Part shown: piece by piece, positions 32,214 to 40,394 of the stretch
Numbering within the stretch: position 1 is the first letter of the stretch
Layout: each line of letters starts with the position of its first letter
Source: Fimbriimonas ginsengisoli Gsoil 348
GTDB taxonomy: Bacteria > Armatimonadota > Fimbriimonadia > Fimbriimonadales > Fimbriimonadaceae
Direction: 5' to 3'
Length of the DNA: 64,000 nucleotides
Assembly: GCA_945881865.1 (NCBI GenBank)
Contig: CAMCVK010000014.1
Location: 16,123-80,122, forward strand
The notes under the pieces: generated by a model
The model's input: the letters and a program-made list of their open reading frames with translations, nothing else
Database searches by the model: none
Told to the model about the DNA's origin: nothing
Translations under genes and position numbers: made by a program

Positions 32214-33740
32214 ATGATTGCCCAGGCGCACTCTGCCACCCTCATCGGAATCGAAGCGTTGCCGGTCGTCATCGAGGCAGACCTCACCGGCCCGATTCAG
32301 GGCGACGGCGAGCGGTACTTTGTGCTGGTCGGCCTTCCGGATAAAGCGGTTCAAGAAAGCCGCGAGCGCGTGCGCGTGGCCATCCGCAACTCGGAACTCA
32401 CCTTTCCAAACAAGAAAATCATGGTGAACCTGGCGCCCGCCGACATCCGCAAGGAAGGCCCAGCGTTGGACCTCCCGATCGCGCTGGCCGTGTTGGCGAC
32501 GGGCGGCGACATTCCGCGAAGTGAGCTTGAAGGAACGATGATTCTAGGCGAGCTGGGCTTGGATGGCGCGATTCGCAGCATCGACGGCGCGGTCAGCGTC
32601 GCCCTCATGGCACAAGAGAAGGGCTTTCGAAGGTTGATTCTTCCGGAAATGAACGCTGCCGAAGCGGCGGTTGCCACCGGGCTGGAGGTGTTTGGCGTGC
32701 GAAGCTTGCTCGACGCGGTGGAGTTGCTGAACGGTTCGTCGCTCTTCGCGCCGGTTCGGTTTGAGGCCTCGGTTAACGTACCGGAAGTGCAGTACACGGT
32801 GGATTTCGCCGATGTGAAAGGCCAACGCCACGCGGTCCGGGCGCTGGAGATCGCGGCGGCAGGAGGGCACAACGTGCTGATGGTTGGCCCGCCGGGGTCC
32901 GGCAAAACGATGCTTGCGCGTCGCCTGCCGACGATTCTTCCGCCACTCGCGCTCAACGAGAGCATTGAGGTCACGCGGATTCACAGCGCGGCGGGTGAGA
33001 AAGGGCGCCCCGGCCTCATTTGGGAGCGCCCATTTCGGGCGCCCCACCACAGCGCATCGCACGCGGCCATCGTTGGCGGCGGTAAGAACCCCAAACCGGG
33101 CGAAATCTCCAGCGCCCACCATGGGGTGTTGTTCATGGATGAAATGCCGGAGTTCGACCGATCCGTTCTGGAAGCCCTTCGGCAACCCTTGGAGGATGGC
33201 GTCGTGACGGTTGCGCGCGTCAGCAGCACGGTCACGTTCCCCGCGCAGACGATCCTCATCGGGGCGATGAACCCGTGCCCCTGCGGGTTCAAGGGGTATC
33301 CGGAGCAGAAGTGCGTTTCCAACCCGGCGACGTGCGGCAAGTACGCCGGTCGGATCAGCGGTCCGCTGATGGACCGAATCGATCTCCATCTGGAAGTTCC
33401 GCGCCTGAAAGTAGACGACCTGATGGGCGGGACCGACGGCGAGCCGTCCGCCGATATCCGGCGTCGGGTGCTCACGGCGCGGGCGATTCAGCATGAGCGG
33501 CTTGGTGAACACCGAACCAATGCGAAAATGAACCCTCGGGAAGTGCGAGAGACCGTCGCGTTGGATGCCGAGAGCGAGGCGTTTCTACGGACCGTCATCG
33601 CAAAACTGAACCTATCCGCCCGCGTGTACGACCGAATATTGAAGGTCGCCCGGACCATCGCCGACCTGCGCGGCGAGCCAAACGTCCGGAAGGCACACCT
33701 CGCCGAAGCTGTCCAGTTCCGCGAGCGGAGCGAGTTCTAG
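32214..33740 (+). CDS. YifB/ComM-family Mg-chelatase-like AAA+ ATPase
   Basis: 508 residues from ATG 32214. The N-terminal Lon-like domain has VLVGLPDKAVQESRERVRVA and APADIRKEGPALDLPIA. The AAA+ core has Walker A GPPGSGKTMLAR, the family motif FRAPHHSASHAAIVGG, Walker B GVLFMDEMPEF and MNPCPCGF followed by Cys residues (KCVSNPATCGKY). ComM helicases promote branch migration during natural transformation. cinA (41612), often linked to competence, lies 8 kb away. The stop shares CTAG with the crtB stop. Confidence 0.93.
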   Translation: MIAQAHSATLIGIEALPVVIEADLTGPIQGDGERYFVLVGLPDKAVQESRERVRVAIRNSELTFPNKKIMVNLAPADIRKEGPALDLPIALAVLATGGDIPRSELEGTMILGELGLDGAIRSIDGAVSVALMAQEKGFRRLILPEMNAAEAAVATGLEVFGVRSLLDAVELLNGSSLFAPVRFEASVNVPEVQYTVDFADVKGQRHAVRALEIAAAGGHNVLMVGPPGSGKTMLARRLPTILPPLALNESIEVTRIHSAAGEKGRPGLIWERPFRAPHHSASHAAIVGGGKNPKPGEISSAHHGVLFMDEMPEFDRSVLEALRQPLEDGVVTVARVSSTVTFPAQTILIGAMNPCPCGFKGYPEQKCVSNPATCGKYAGRISGPLMDRIDLHLEVPRLKVDDLMGGTDGEPSADIRRRVLTARAIQHERLGEHRTNAKMNPREVRETVALDAESEAFLRTVIAKLNLSARVYDRILKVARTIADLRGEPNVRKAHLAEAVQFRERSEF

Positions 33741-34651
33741 CGGTTGAAAATCATCACTCGCAGCGTGAAGATCACTTTCTCAAGGGTCGAGACCCGAATT
33801 CGCTGGGGAAAGACGTTGTAGCTGTAGTCCTCGATGCGGTCGAGGATGCGGGAGTAAAGCACGCGCGACAGCCGCACCGCCTTTTGCGAGGACGGCGACA
33901 GGTACGGAATGCCTTCGTCTGCCTTGGCGTAGAGTTCGCGGGTGCGTTCCAGTTGGAACTTCATGAAGCGAATGAACTCCGGCGTCAAGCGTCGGGCCAG
34001 CAAGTCTTCCTCGCGCAACCCAAACCGGTCCATCTCCTCGCGGGGCATATAAACGCGGCCGCGCTCGGCGTCTTCGGCGATGTCGCGCAGAAAGTTCGTC
34101 ATCTGCATGGCGTCGCCCAGGGCGGTCGCGCTCTCCAGAACGCGGGTCGTCAGCCGGGTCTTGAGGATGCAGCACATCATCACACCGACGGCAACCGCGC
34201 TGCCGCGCATGTATCCGCGGAGGTCGGAGTAGGTCTTGTAGCGGCGAACGTCCAGGTCGGCTTCCATCGCCTCCAGGAAAACAAGCGGCTCCTCGAGCGG
34301 AATTTCGCAGTCTCGGGCAACATCGCAGAACGCGCGCAGGACCGGATTCGACGGGCGAACTCCATCCAGTCCGCGTAAGAACTCATTTCGAAACTCTTGC
34401 AATTTGGCGCGCTGCTCGGCGGATGTCATCGTTCCCGGGTTGTCTACCCACTCATCGGGAACTCGGACGAAGCCGTACAGCGCGTCGACCTTCATGCGCG
34501 TTTCTTTCGGCAACAGGCGCGAAGCTAAGTAGTAGCTGGTGCCATAGTGCCGGTGGATGCGTCGACAATGCTCGTAGTCCTCGGGGAGGGCAAAACGCTC
34601 ACCCGGCTCGGCGACACTATTTCGCCGGACTCGTTTATCGGTTACCCTCAT
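33737..34651 (-). CDS. crtB: Phytoene/squalene synthase family (CrtB)
   Basis: 304 residues from ATG 34651. It joins two prenyl diphosphates into the carotenoid backbone. Both Asp-rich motifs are present: FVRVPDEWVDNP (DxxxD) and GDAMQMTNFLRDIAEDAERG (NxxRD...D). YGTSYYLASRLLPKETR is the usual N-terminal block. Whether the product is C40 phytoene or a C30 analogue cannot be read from sequence. It is the last gene of the carotenoid operon, 94 bp after the acyltransferase, with a TTAACGTTAA palindrome at its start. Confidence 0.93.
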   Translation of the reverse strand: MRVTDKRVRRNSVAEPGERFALPEDYEHCRRIHRHYGTSYYLASRLLPKETRMKVDALYGFVRVPDEWVDNPGTMTSAEQRAKLQEFRNEFLRGLDGVRPSNPVLRAFCDVARDCEIPLEEPLVFLEAMEADLDVRRYKTYSDLRGYMRGSAVAVGVMMCCILKTRLTTRVLESATALGDAMQMTNFLRDIAEDAERGRVYMPREEMDRFGLREEDLLARRLTPEFIRFMKFQLERTRELYAKADEGIPYLSPSSQKAVRLSRVLYSRILDRIEDYSYNVFPQRIRVSTLEKVIFTLRVMIFNR

Positions 34652-34660
34652 TAACGTTAA
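34651..34660. promoter_or_regulatory. Palindrome TTAACGTTAA at the crtB start
   Basis: A perfect 10-bp palindrome that begins at the first base of the crtB start codon (minus strand) and extends upstream. It may be an operator or overlap an internal promoter (TATCTT lies just further upstream). No second copy was noticed. Confidence 0.3.
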
Positions 34661-34745
34661 AGATACGCGAAACTTGGACGACCGTTACCCTGCTTTTCTT
34701 GCGCATTTTGTGCCGAAAAACTCTGCAATCTATACAGCAGACGGC

Positions 34746-35435
34746 TCACGGCTTGCGTCGACCTGGAATATTTCGCATGTCCCAGCGTTCGTTGACATCC
34801 TTTGTTCCCTCCACTAGCGTGAGAAAGGTCTCGGGCCGGTGGCGAACGCGTAAGGCGGTTTCATCGAGAAGTGCCCGGACGGCGAGGCGCGTTCGCTCTG
34901 GCACGCGGGGGCCGGCCTCGACCGGCGGACCGAACGACAGAAACGCCTCGGGCCGCTCGTGAAAGGCCATCTCGTACCGAATCGCGACCGGGATGACGGC
35001 CACTCCAGGCACTTTCTTTGCGATCAACCCTAGCGCATCGCCGAAGGGCAGCAACTCCGGCGGATAGTGGAGCTCCGATTCCGCGAACAACAAGAGGTTC
35101 TTTTTTCCGGCCTGCAAAGCTCGGATGGATTGCCGAATCGTGGCGGCCCGACCGGCCGCGTCGTCCCGGGGAAACCGCATTCCGCCGACCTTGCCAAACA
35201 GTGGAAACGCGTCGAACTCGGTGACCCAGTCGAGGAACGGATAGCCGAGCTTCGTGAGGGCCACATACATCAGGTAGCCGTCGTGCCAGCCATGATGGTT
35301 TGGCACAAAAATTGCGGGCTGCGAGACGGGCGCGCTTGGCGGAATCCAACGCACGGTGTGGAACGCCTTGCGCACCGACCGACGGATCATGCCGTCGACG
35401 AGCTTCCCAATCAGGCCGATTGTTTGCGGTTCCAA
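34746..35435 (-). CDS. Lysophospholipid-acyltransferase-like protein in the carotenoid operon
   Basis: 229 residues if started at TTG 35435, 5 bp after crtI; ATG 35390 (214 residues) is the alternative. Acyltransferase motifs are visible: FVPNHHGWHDGYL (HxxxxD), GGMRFPRDDAAGR, LLLFAESELHYP (the E-G/S block) and GVAVIPVAIRYE. Such PlsC-like enzymes in carotenoid clusters may acylate a hydroxylated or glycosylated carotenoid. No glycosyltransferase is seen beside it, so the substrate is uncertain. There is no long membrane segment. Confidence 0.75.
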   Translation of the reverse strand: MEPQTIGLIGKLVDGMIRRSVRKAFHTVRWIPPSAPVSQPAIFVPNHHGWHDGYLMYVALTKLGYPFLDWVTEFDAFPLFGKVGGMRFPRDDAAGRAATIRQSIRALQAGKKNLLLFAESELHYPPELLPFGDALGLIAKKVPGVAVIPVAIRYEMAFHERPEAFLSFGPPVEAGPRVPERTRLAVRALLDETALRVRHRPETFLTLVEGTKDVNERWDMRNIPGRRKP

Positions 35436-35440
35436 ACCGC

Positions 35441-36895
35441 CTATAAGTGTCCCGCTTTTTGCAGGCGATCTTCCACGAATTCGGCACCAATCAGCACCAT
35501 CGGCAGGCCATTTCCGGGCGTCGTGCTCGCGCCGACGAAAAACAGGTGCGGATTCGACTTGGATCGATTGGCCGGGCGGAAGCAAACGCTCTGCATGAAG
35601 TCGTGGCTGAGGCCGAACGCCGCCCCCTTATCGAGGCCCAACTCTTCGTGCCAGTCGTGGGGCGAATACGTCTTCATCGCGCGAACGTTCTCCGGCCGGA
35701 ACGACGACTCCTTCGCCAACCGTCGGAAGATTTTCTGTTGCAGGTCGGCACCGTCGGCATCCGAAAAGTGGTGATCGAGGTTCGGCGAAGGAACGAGCAC
35801 GTACAGGTTCTCGTGGCCGGGCGGTGCCTTCGTTCGATCGGTCTTTGAGGAAAGCGCGACGTAGAACGCCGGGTCGGTTGGGATTTCGGAGCGGTTGAAA
35901 ATCTGGTCGAGGTTCTCGAAAAAGTCCGAACCCATCACGATGTTGTGGTGAAGAAGCTCCGGTATCTCGCCTTCATAATCCATGTACATCATGTAGGCCG
36001 AGCACGAGTAGCGTCGCTTTTTCGGGGCCTCTCCGAGAAGCTCGCGCTCGGCGTAGGGAAGGTCGACGTTGCAAATAATCGCGTCGGCGGTGAGGGTTTC
36101 GCCGCTTTCCAGCCAAACCGAGTTGCCCTTAATCTTGGTCACTTTCGTGTTCAGCCGAATCGTTGCGCCGCGCTTCTCGGCGAGCCGAGCGACGGACCGG
36201 CAGATTTGGATCATGCCGCCGTCGGGGTACCAGATGCCCTCGCCGTACTCCATGTACGCCAGCACGCCGTAGACGTAGGGTGCGGCATAAGGGCTAAGCC
36301 CCAGGTACATCGTCTGCAGGCAAAACAGCTGCCGCAGGGCCGGATCGGTGAACGTGCGCTCTACTTCTTTCGCCAGATTGCTCAGCATGCGGTGCTTCAG
36401 CGCGAGGGCCGCGCTGCCCGGCGTGGCAAGGTCGAGCGGCGAGTTGTAGTTTCGGCGCACGAAAGCCGGAATGCACTCGCGGTACATCTCGCCCAGGCGA
36501 CCGATGAACTCGGGGTACTTGGACGCGTCTTCCGCATTGGCAAAAGCCTCAATCGACCTCTTCATTAGCGCCATGTTCGAGGTGCAATCCAGTCGATTGC
36601 GGATGCCCTCTTGCGGGAAGAAGACGCGGTAGTTGGGGTCGCAAAGCGATATCGAAAGGTGATCCGACAGCTTTTCGCCGACGTCCGAGAAGAGCCGATT
36701 GAACGGGTCCAGCATCATCATCAGCGTGGGGCCGCCGTCAAAAACGCAGTCGTTCACCCGAACCTCGCGGTTTCGCCCACCAACCTGGTCGGTTTGCTCT
36801 AGAACCGTGACCCGGTGACCCCGATGGGCCAATCGTAGCGCCGTCGCGAGGCCCCCAAGGCCAGCCCCAACCACGATAAAGTTCTTCTCCGCCAC
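35441..36895 (-). CDS. CrtI-type carotenoid desaturase/oxidase
   Basis: 484 residues from GTG 36895. The FAD site is at the N-terminus (FIVVGAGLGGLATALRLAHR and VTVLEQTDQVGGRN). Family blocks include FDGGPTLMMM, the GLSPYAAPYVYGVLAYMEYG segment, and the C-terminal LFFVGASTTPGNGLPMVLIG. The open frame extends upstream into the cruF-like gene, but GTG 36895 follows that stop by 8 bp and sits right before the FAD motif. It dehydrogenates or oxidises the carotene chain; the number of steps is not predictable here. Confidence 0.9.
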   Translation of the reverse strand: MAEKNFIVVGAGLGGLATALRLAHRGHRVTVLEQTDQVGGRNREVRVNDCVFDGGPTLMMMLDPFNRLFSDVGEKLSDHLSISLCDPNYRVFFPQEGIRNRLDCTSNMALMKRSIEAFANAEDASKYPEFIGRLGEMYRECIPAFVRRNYNSPLDLATPGSAALALKHRMLSNLAKEVERTFTDPALRQLFCLQTMYLGLSPYAAPYVYGVLAYMEYGEGIWYPDGGMIQICRSVARLAEKRGATIRLNTKVTKIKGNSVWLESGETLTADAIICNVDLPYAERELLGEAPKKRRYSCSAYMMYMDYEGEIPELLHHNIVMGSDFFENLDQIFNRSEIPTDPAFYVALSSKTDRTKAPPGHENLYVLVPSPNLDHHFSDADGADLQQKIFRRLAKESSFRPENVRAMKTYSPHDWHEELGLDKGAAFGLSHDFMQSVCFRPANRSKSNPHLFFVGASTTPGNGLPMVLIGAEFVEDRLQKAGHL

Positions 36896-36903
36896 GGTCT
36901 GTT

Positions 36904-37593
36904 CTACCGAGTTTGCGCCGGGTTCGTCCCGAGTAGGCCGATGAGGCCAAAGCCGATGATGAGCGCGACATAAGCACCGAGCACAATCGCGGCGGTTCGG
37001 CGGTCCGGTTTCACCGACGAACGCAGGGGCGCCGCCGCCGCCAGCGCGGAAACGAGCCACCACCCGATGAAGTTTTGGTATGGCGCGCCGCCGGGCAGCG
37101 GTCCATCCGCCGGAATCCAGGACCAGTATCGGAGCTGCCAAACCATCACCGGCTCCATGAACAGATCTACCGTGGCGGCGAGAGTCGCGGTGGCGGCAAT
37201 GCGGCCGGCGACCGGCCACTCATGCGGTGTGAGTTGGATGCAGGCCAGCACGATTTTCGCCCAGGCAAACGGCAGCAGCAGAGGGAAGAAGTGGCCGCCC
37301 GGCAGCGTAACGCTCGGCCACCAATTGCCGGTGTAGGTGTACCGTCCAAAGGGAAATCCGGTGTAAATGCCGCAGATCTCGGAGACTCCCCCGATGATCG
37401 GGACCAAAAGTAGAGCCGATGTTCCGGCCCGCAGGGCAAGCAAACCCACCCCCAGCACCAGCAAGCAAAACGAGCAAAGCGGCGCGATGAAACCGGGATC
37501 CAGGTTCAAACGGGAGGAAAGCAAAGAGCCCGCGAGCGAGAAGACGGTGAGGCCAACGTACAACCGTAGCAGCGTCGGGCGTTTTTCCTCCAT
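36904..37593 (-). CDS. Carotenoid biosynthesis membrane protein (CruF/DUF422-like)
   Basis: 229 residues from ATG 37593 with about seven hydrophobic helices. It contains GVSEICGIYTGFPFGRYTYT, LPFAWAKIVLACIQL, DLFMEPVMVWQLRYWSW and YQNFIGWWLVSALAAA. The E...G...FG.Y.Y and D...EP...W.W...N..GW signature is that of the DUF422/CruF family, carotenoid 1,2-hydratases. It is the first gene of the four-gene operon and has TACCAT 8 nt before the start. Confidence 0.88.
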   Translation of the reverse strand: MEEKRPTLLRLYVGLTVFSLAGSLLSSRLNLDPGFIAPLCSFCLLVLGVGLLALRAGTSALLLVPIIGGVSEICGIYTGFPFGRYTYTGNWWPSVTLPGGHFFPLLLPFAWAKIVLACIQLTPHEWPVAGRIAATATLAATVDLFMEPVMVWQLRYWSWIPADGPLPGGAPYQNFIGWWLVSALAAAAPLRSSVKPDRRTAAIVLGAYVALIIGFGLIGLLGTNPAQTR

Positions 37594-37601
37594 GCCGTCC
37601 C

Positions 37602-37607
37602 ATGGTA
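37602..37607 (-). promoter_or_regulatory. -10 hexamer TACCAT of the carotenoid operon
   Basis: Minus-strand TACCAT lies 8 nt before ATG 37593. It is the most likely start point of the cruF-crtI-acyltransferase-crtB transcript. Confidence 0.5.
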
Positions 37608-37636
37608 CCGAGCGTGGGATTCCTGGCCGACGATGC

Positions 37637-37642
37637 TATAAT
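37637..37642 (+). promoter_or_regulatory. -10 box TATAAT of tRNA-Ser
   Basis: An exact consensus TATAAT, 13 nt before the first base of tRNA-Ser. A good -35 is not evident. Confidence 0.65.
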
Positions 37643-37655
37643 GCTTTGTCCACGC

Positions 37656-37747
37656 GGAGAGATGGCTGAGTGGACGAAAGCGCCCGCCTGCTAAGTGGGT
37701 AGGGGTCGATAGACTCCTCTCGGGTTCGAATCCCGATCTCTCCGCCA
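37656..37747 (+). tRNA. tRNA-Ser (GCT)
   Basis: A class II tRNA of 92 nt with acceptor GGAGAGA/TCTCTCC, anticodon loop CTGCTAA (GCT), a long variable arm (around TAGGGGTCGATAGACTCCTC), T-loop TTCGAAT and encoded CCA. It reads AGC/AGT. It is followed 30 bp later by the lytic transglycosylase gene. Confidence 0.97.
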
Positions 37748-37777
37748 GTTTATGGGGCTGATTTTCGGCCCGACCTG

Positions 37778-38815
37778 ATGATCACGCGAACGCAAATCTT
37801 GATTTGGGCAGCGGTTTTAGGCACATTTTTCGCGGTGCCCGCGACGCTTCACGCGCGACCATCGGAACCAGAGGTTGTCTCCGCGCCAATCGGTAAGGAC
37901 GAGTTTTCCCTCCGCCGCCGTCAGTACGGCATCGAAGAAACCATTCGCGTGGAGAAGCTGGCTACGTTTGTCGGCACGAAGTTCTTCGAAATCCGCGGCC
38001 GCGTGAAGGGAATCTTGAGCCACCAGACCGAGGCGGGCGAGTACAAGGCGATCCTGATCGAACGAAACGTGACGGACACGGTCGAAGTTGAAGTTCCGGC
38101 GATTCCGGACTGGCTGAAAGACATCGAAATGGACGTGCGCATGGTGGTTCGGGCGGATCGTGCCGAAGCCGCCGGCCCGCTTCGGCTGCGGCTGATTGAA
38201 GCGATGCCCGCCACCGGAATCGCCGACTTGGTCAAACCAAAGCCCAAACCCAAGCCGACCCGAACGAAGAGCACACCTACCAGCCGTGCAGCCGCAAACC
38301 GGTACGGTAGTCGCGCGCCGGTGATCTTGCCGCGCAGTGAAGTCGAGCCGATTTACGCCGCATTTATCCGAAGGCAAAATCCACGCCTATCCGAGAAGGA
38401 GGCGCTCCGAATGGCGCAGGGCGTCATCGGTTTCAGCCTGCGTTACGGCGTTGAGCCCCGGCTCATCATGTCCGTCATCATGGTCGAGAGCGGATTTAAT
38501 CCGGCGGCCACCAGCTACAAGGGCGCGATGGGACTTGGGCAACTAATGCCGCGCACCGCCACCGGGCTGGGCGTGCGCAACGCTTACGATTCGATTGAGA
38601 ATATCTACGGGATGATCAAGCTGATGCGGCAGCACCTAGAGTTCTATCGCGCGCGGAAATCCGACGACGGCGAGGTCCTTACGCTGGCGCTGGCGGCGTA
38701 TAACGCCGGTGCCGGAGCGGTGAAGCGGCACGGCGGCGTTCCGCCGTACAAAGAGACGCAACGGTACGTCGTGAAGGTGATGCAGGTTTACCGGGCACTC
38801 ACCAAAAACGGCTAA
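37778..38815 (+). CDS. Exported lytic transglycosylase (SLT domain)
   Basis: 345 residues with a signal peptide (ILIWAAVLGTFFAVPATLHA). Residues about 30-150 form a domain of unknown type. A Pro/Lys linker follows (KPKPKPKPTRTKSTPTS). Residues about 205-345 are the SLT domain with catalytic Glu in IMVESGFNPAATSYKGAMG, then LGQLMPRTATGLGV and LALAAYNAGAGAVKRHGG. It cuts peptidoglycan glycan strands, forming 1,6-anhydro ends. It could join the tRNA-Ser transcript. The stop shares CTAA with the opposite gene. Confidence 0.93.
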   Translation: MITRTQILIWAAVLGTFFAVPATLHARPSEPEVVSAPIGKDEFSLRRRQYGIEETIRVEKLATFVGTKFFEIRGRVKGILSHQTEAGEYKAILIERNVTDTVEVEVPAIPDWLKDIEMDVRMVVRADRAEAAGPLRLRLIEAMPATGIADLVKPKPKPKPTRTKSTPTSRAAANRYGSRAPVILPRSEVEPIYAAFIRRQNPRLSEKEALRMAQGVIGFSLRYGVEPRLIMSVIMVESGFNPAATSYKGAMGLGQLMPRTATGLGVRNAYDSIENIYGMIKLMRQHLEFYRARKSDDGEVLTLALAAYNAGAGAVKRHGGVPPYKETQRYVVKVMQVYRALTKNG

Positions 38816-39420
38816 GGCTTCTCAGTCTGGTTGAACTGAGAACCCGGCAAGACGGCGCCGACGTTCTTCAGCTCTTCCCGGAACCCGGCCACGGTTTCTT
38901 CCGCCGCCGCATAGTTCGACTTCGCAATCGCAATTTGCTCCATCAGGTCCTTGTAGGCCTTGTCGGTTTTCGCAAGCGTGGCTTGCACTTCGGCGGTCGT
39001 TCGCTCGGCGTTTTCGGCGAGCTTCTTGGCGTCTTCGACCTTCTTCCTAACCTTCGCTTGTAGGTCAAGTTGCTCGATCGCGGCGTCGAGACGTGCCACT
39101 TCTTCTTCGACGTAGGCCTGACGAAGGGTGTCGATGTTGTCCGGCAGTTTAATGTTTGCCAATTCGGACTGTAGGTCGATCATTTTTGTGCGAACGAAGT
39201 CCAGCGTGTCCCGTTTGGTTCGTTCGGTGACGGTTTGGGCCGCCTCACTGGCCGATAGCCAGTTGGAGCGAGCAAGCCCGTCGGCCTTCTTTGCTTCCTT
39301 TGTCACCGTTTCCCGCACCTTCACGGGAATCACCGGTGCCCCATTCTCTGCCACGGGTTCATCGCAGCCCGCCAGCAAGAGAATGCTGGCGGGTAGAAGG
39401 GCGGCTAAAAGGTTCTTCAT
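38812..39420 (-). CDS. Coiled-coil lipoprotein
   Basis: 202 residues with a lipobox (ASILLLAGCDEP), so it is lipid-anchored at Cys19. Residues about 80-190 are a long alpha-helical coiled coil rich in Ala, Glu and Lys (ELANIKLPDNIDTLRQAYVE; KKVEDAKKLAENAERTTAEV). There is no enzyme motif. Its ATG overlaps the stop of the nucleotidyltransferase gene by 4 nt, so both are made from one mRNA; a structural envelope role is possible but unproven. Confidence 0.7.
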   Translation of the reverse strand: MKNLLAALLPASILLLAGCDEPVAENGAPVIPVKVRETVTKEAKKADGLARSNWLSASEAAQTVTERTKRDTLDFVRTKMIDLQSELANIKLPDNIDTLRQAYVEEEVARLDAAIEQLDLQAKVRKKVEDAKKLAENAERTTAEVQATLAKTDKAYKDLMEQIAIAKSNYAAAEETVAGFREELKNVGAVLPGSQFNQTEKP

Positions 39421-40343
39421 CTTCGGTCGTCGTCGTAGACGATGGCGTTCACCACGTCTCCGTCTACCTTAACCGTTCCGCCCAACACGGCGTGCCGAAC
39501 TTCGCCCGATACCGTGACGTTTGCCCCAGGCAGAATCACCGAGTCGGAAATCTTTCCGACCGAGACGGTGGCACCTTCGCCGATGATCACCATCGGTCCG
39601 GCTTCACCTTCCAGGCTGCCGGCGTTCAGGCTCTCGCCTTTCGAAAGGTAGAAGCTGGTCTCCAGGAAGGAATCGAGCGTTCCGGTATCGAACCAGTCGC
39701 CCTCGTAAACGCCCGCCAAGACGGTTTCGCCGCGGTCGATCAGCATCTGGATGGCATCCGTAATCTCGTACTCGCCGCGTCCGCTTGGCTGAAGATCGGG
39801 CAAAACCTTCCATAGCTGCGGACCAAAGAAGTACATGCCGGCCATGGCCAGGTTCGATTCTGGCTCCTTCGGCTTCTCGACCAACTTCACGATGCGGTCG
39901 CCTTCCACGTTTGCAACGCCGAATCGGCTCGGGTCCTCGACGGCCTTCACCAGGTTCAGGTTGGCAACGCCTGACGCTTCGAAGCGGCTGGCAATTTCCT
40001 TGAAGTCGCTTCCGTACACGGCGTCGCCAAGATACAGCACAAAGTTGTCGTCGCCGACGAACTCTTGGGCGAATCCAACGGCGTGTGCGAGACCTTTGGG
40101 CTCGGTTTGGCGGACGTACGAAAGATGGATCCCGAACTGGGAACCATCTCCGAGCGATTCCTTCATGATCGACTCGTTCTCGCCGACAACGATGCAGATG
40201 TCCGTAACGCCCATCTCCTTCAGTCGGTCAAAAGCGTAATGCAGTGTGGGCCGATTCGCCATAGGCAGAAGCGGCTTGGGCGTGAAGAACGTGACAGGGT
40301 AGAGACGGCTTCCCTTACCGGCGGCGAGAATAACTCCTTTCAT
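39417..40343 (-). CDS. Sugar-1-phosphate nucleotidyltransferase
   Basis: 308 residues from ATG 40343 with AAGG upstream. The N-terminal signature GVILAAGKGSRLYPVTFFTP, then KPLLPMANRP, binds the nucleotide; FVLYLGDAVYG holds the metal-binding Asp; FGVANVEGDRIVKLVEKPKE follows. The C-terminal part forms left-handed beta-helix turns (VVIIGEGATVSVGKISDSVI). It is most like glucose-1-phosphate thymidylyl/uridylyltransferases and makes activated sugars for surface glycans; the sugar is not certain. A leadered promoter with TACAAT lies at 40368-40373. Confidence 0.87.
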   Translation of the reverse strand: MKGVILAAGKGSRLYPVTFFTPKPLLPMANRPTLHYAFDRLKEMGVTDICIVVGENESIMKESLGDGSQFGIHLSYVRQTEPKGLAHAVGFAQEFVGDDNFVLYLGDAVYGSDFKEIASRFEASGVANLNLVKAVEDPSRFGVANVEGDRIVKLVEKPKEPESNLAMAGMYFFGPQLWKVLPDLQPSGRGEYEITDAIQMLIDRGETVLAGVYEGDWFDTGTLDSFLETSFYLSKGESLNAGSLEGEAGPMVIIGEGATVSVGKISDSVILPGANVTVSGEVRHAVLGGTVKVDGDVVNAIVYDDDRR

Positions 40344-40367
40344 AACGTGCCTTGGCGTACCGGTCGG

Positions 40368-40373
40368 ATTGTA
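40368..40373 (-). promoter_or_regulatory. -10 box TACAAT of the nucleotidyltransferase operon
   Basis: Minus-strand TACAAT lies 24 nt before ATG 40343, which has its own AAGG ribosome site. It contrasts with the leaderless starts nearby. Confidence 0.4.
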
Positions 40374-40394
40374 TCCGCAGGTAACCTTTTTTGC

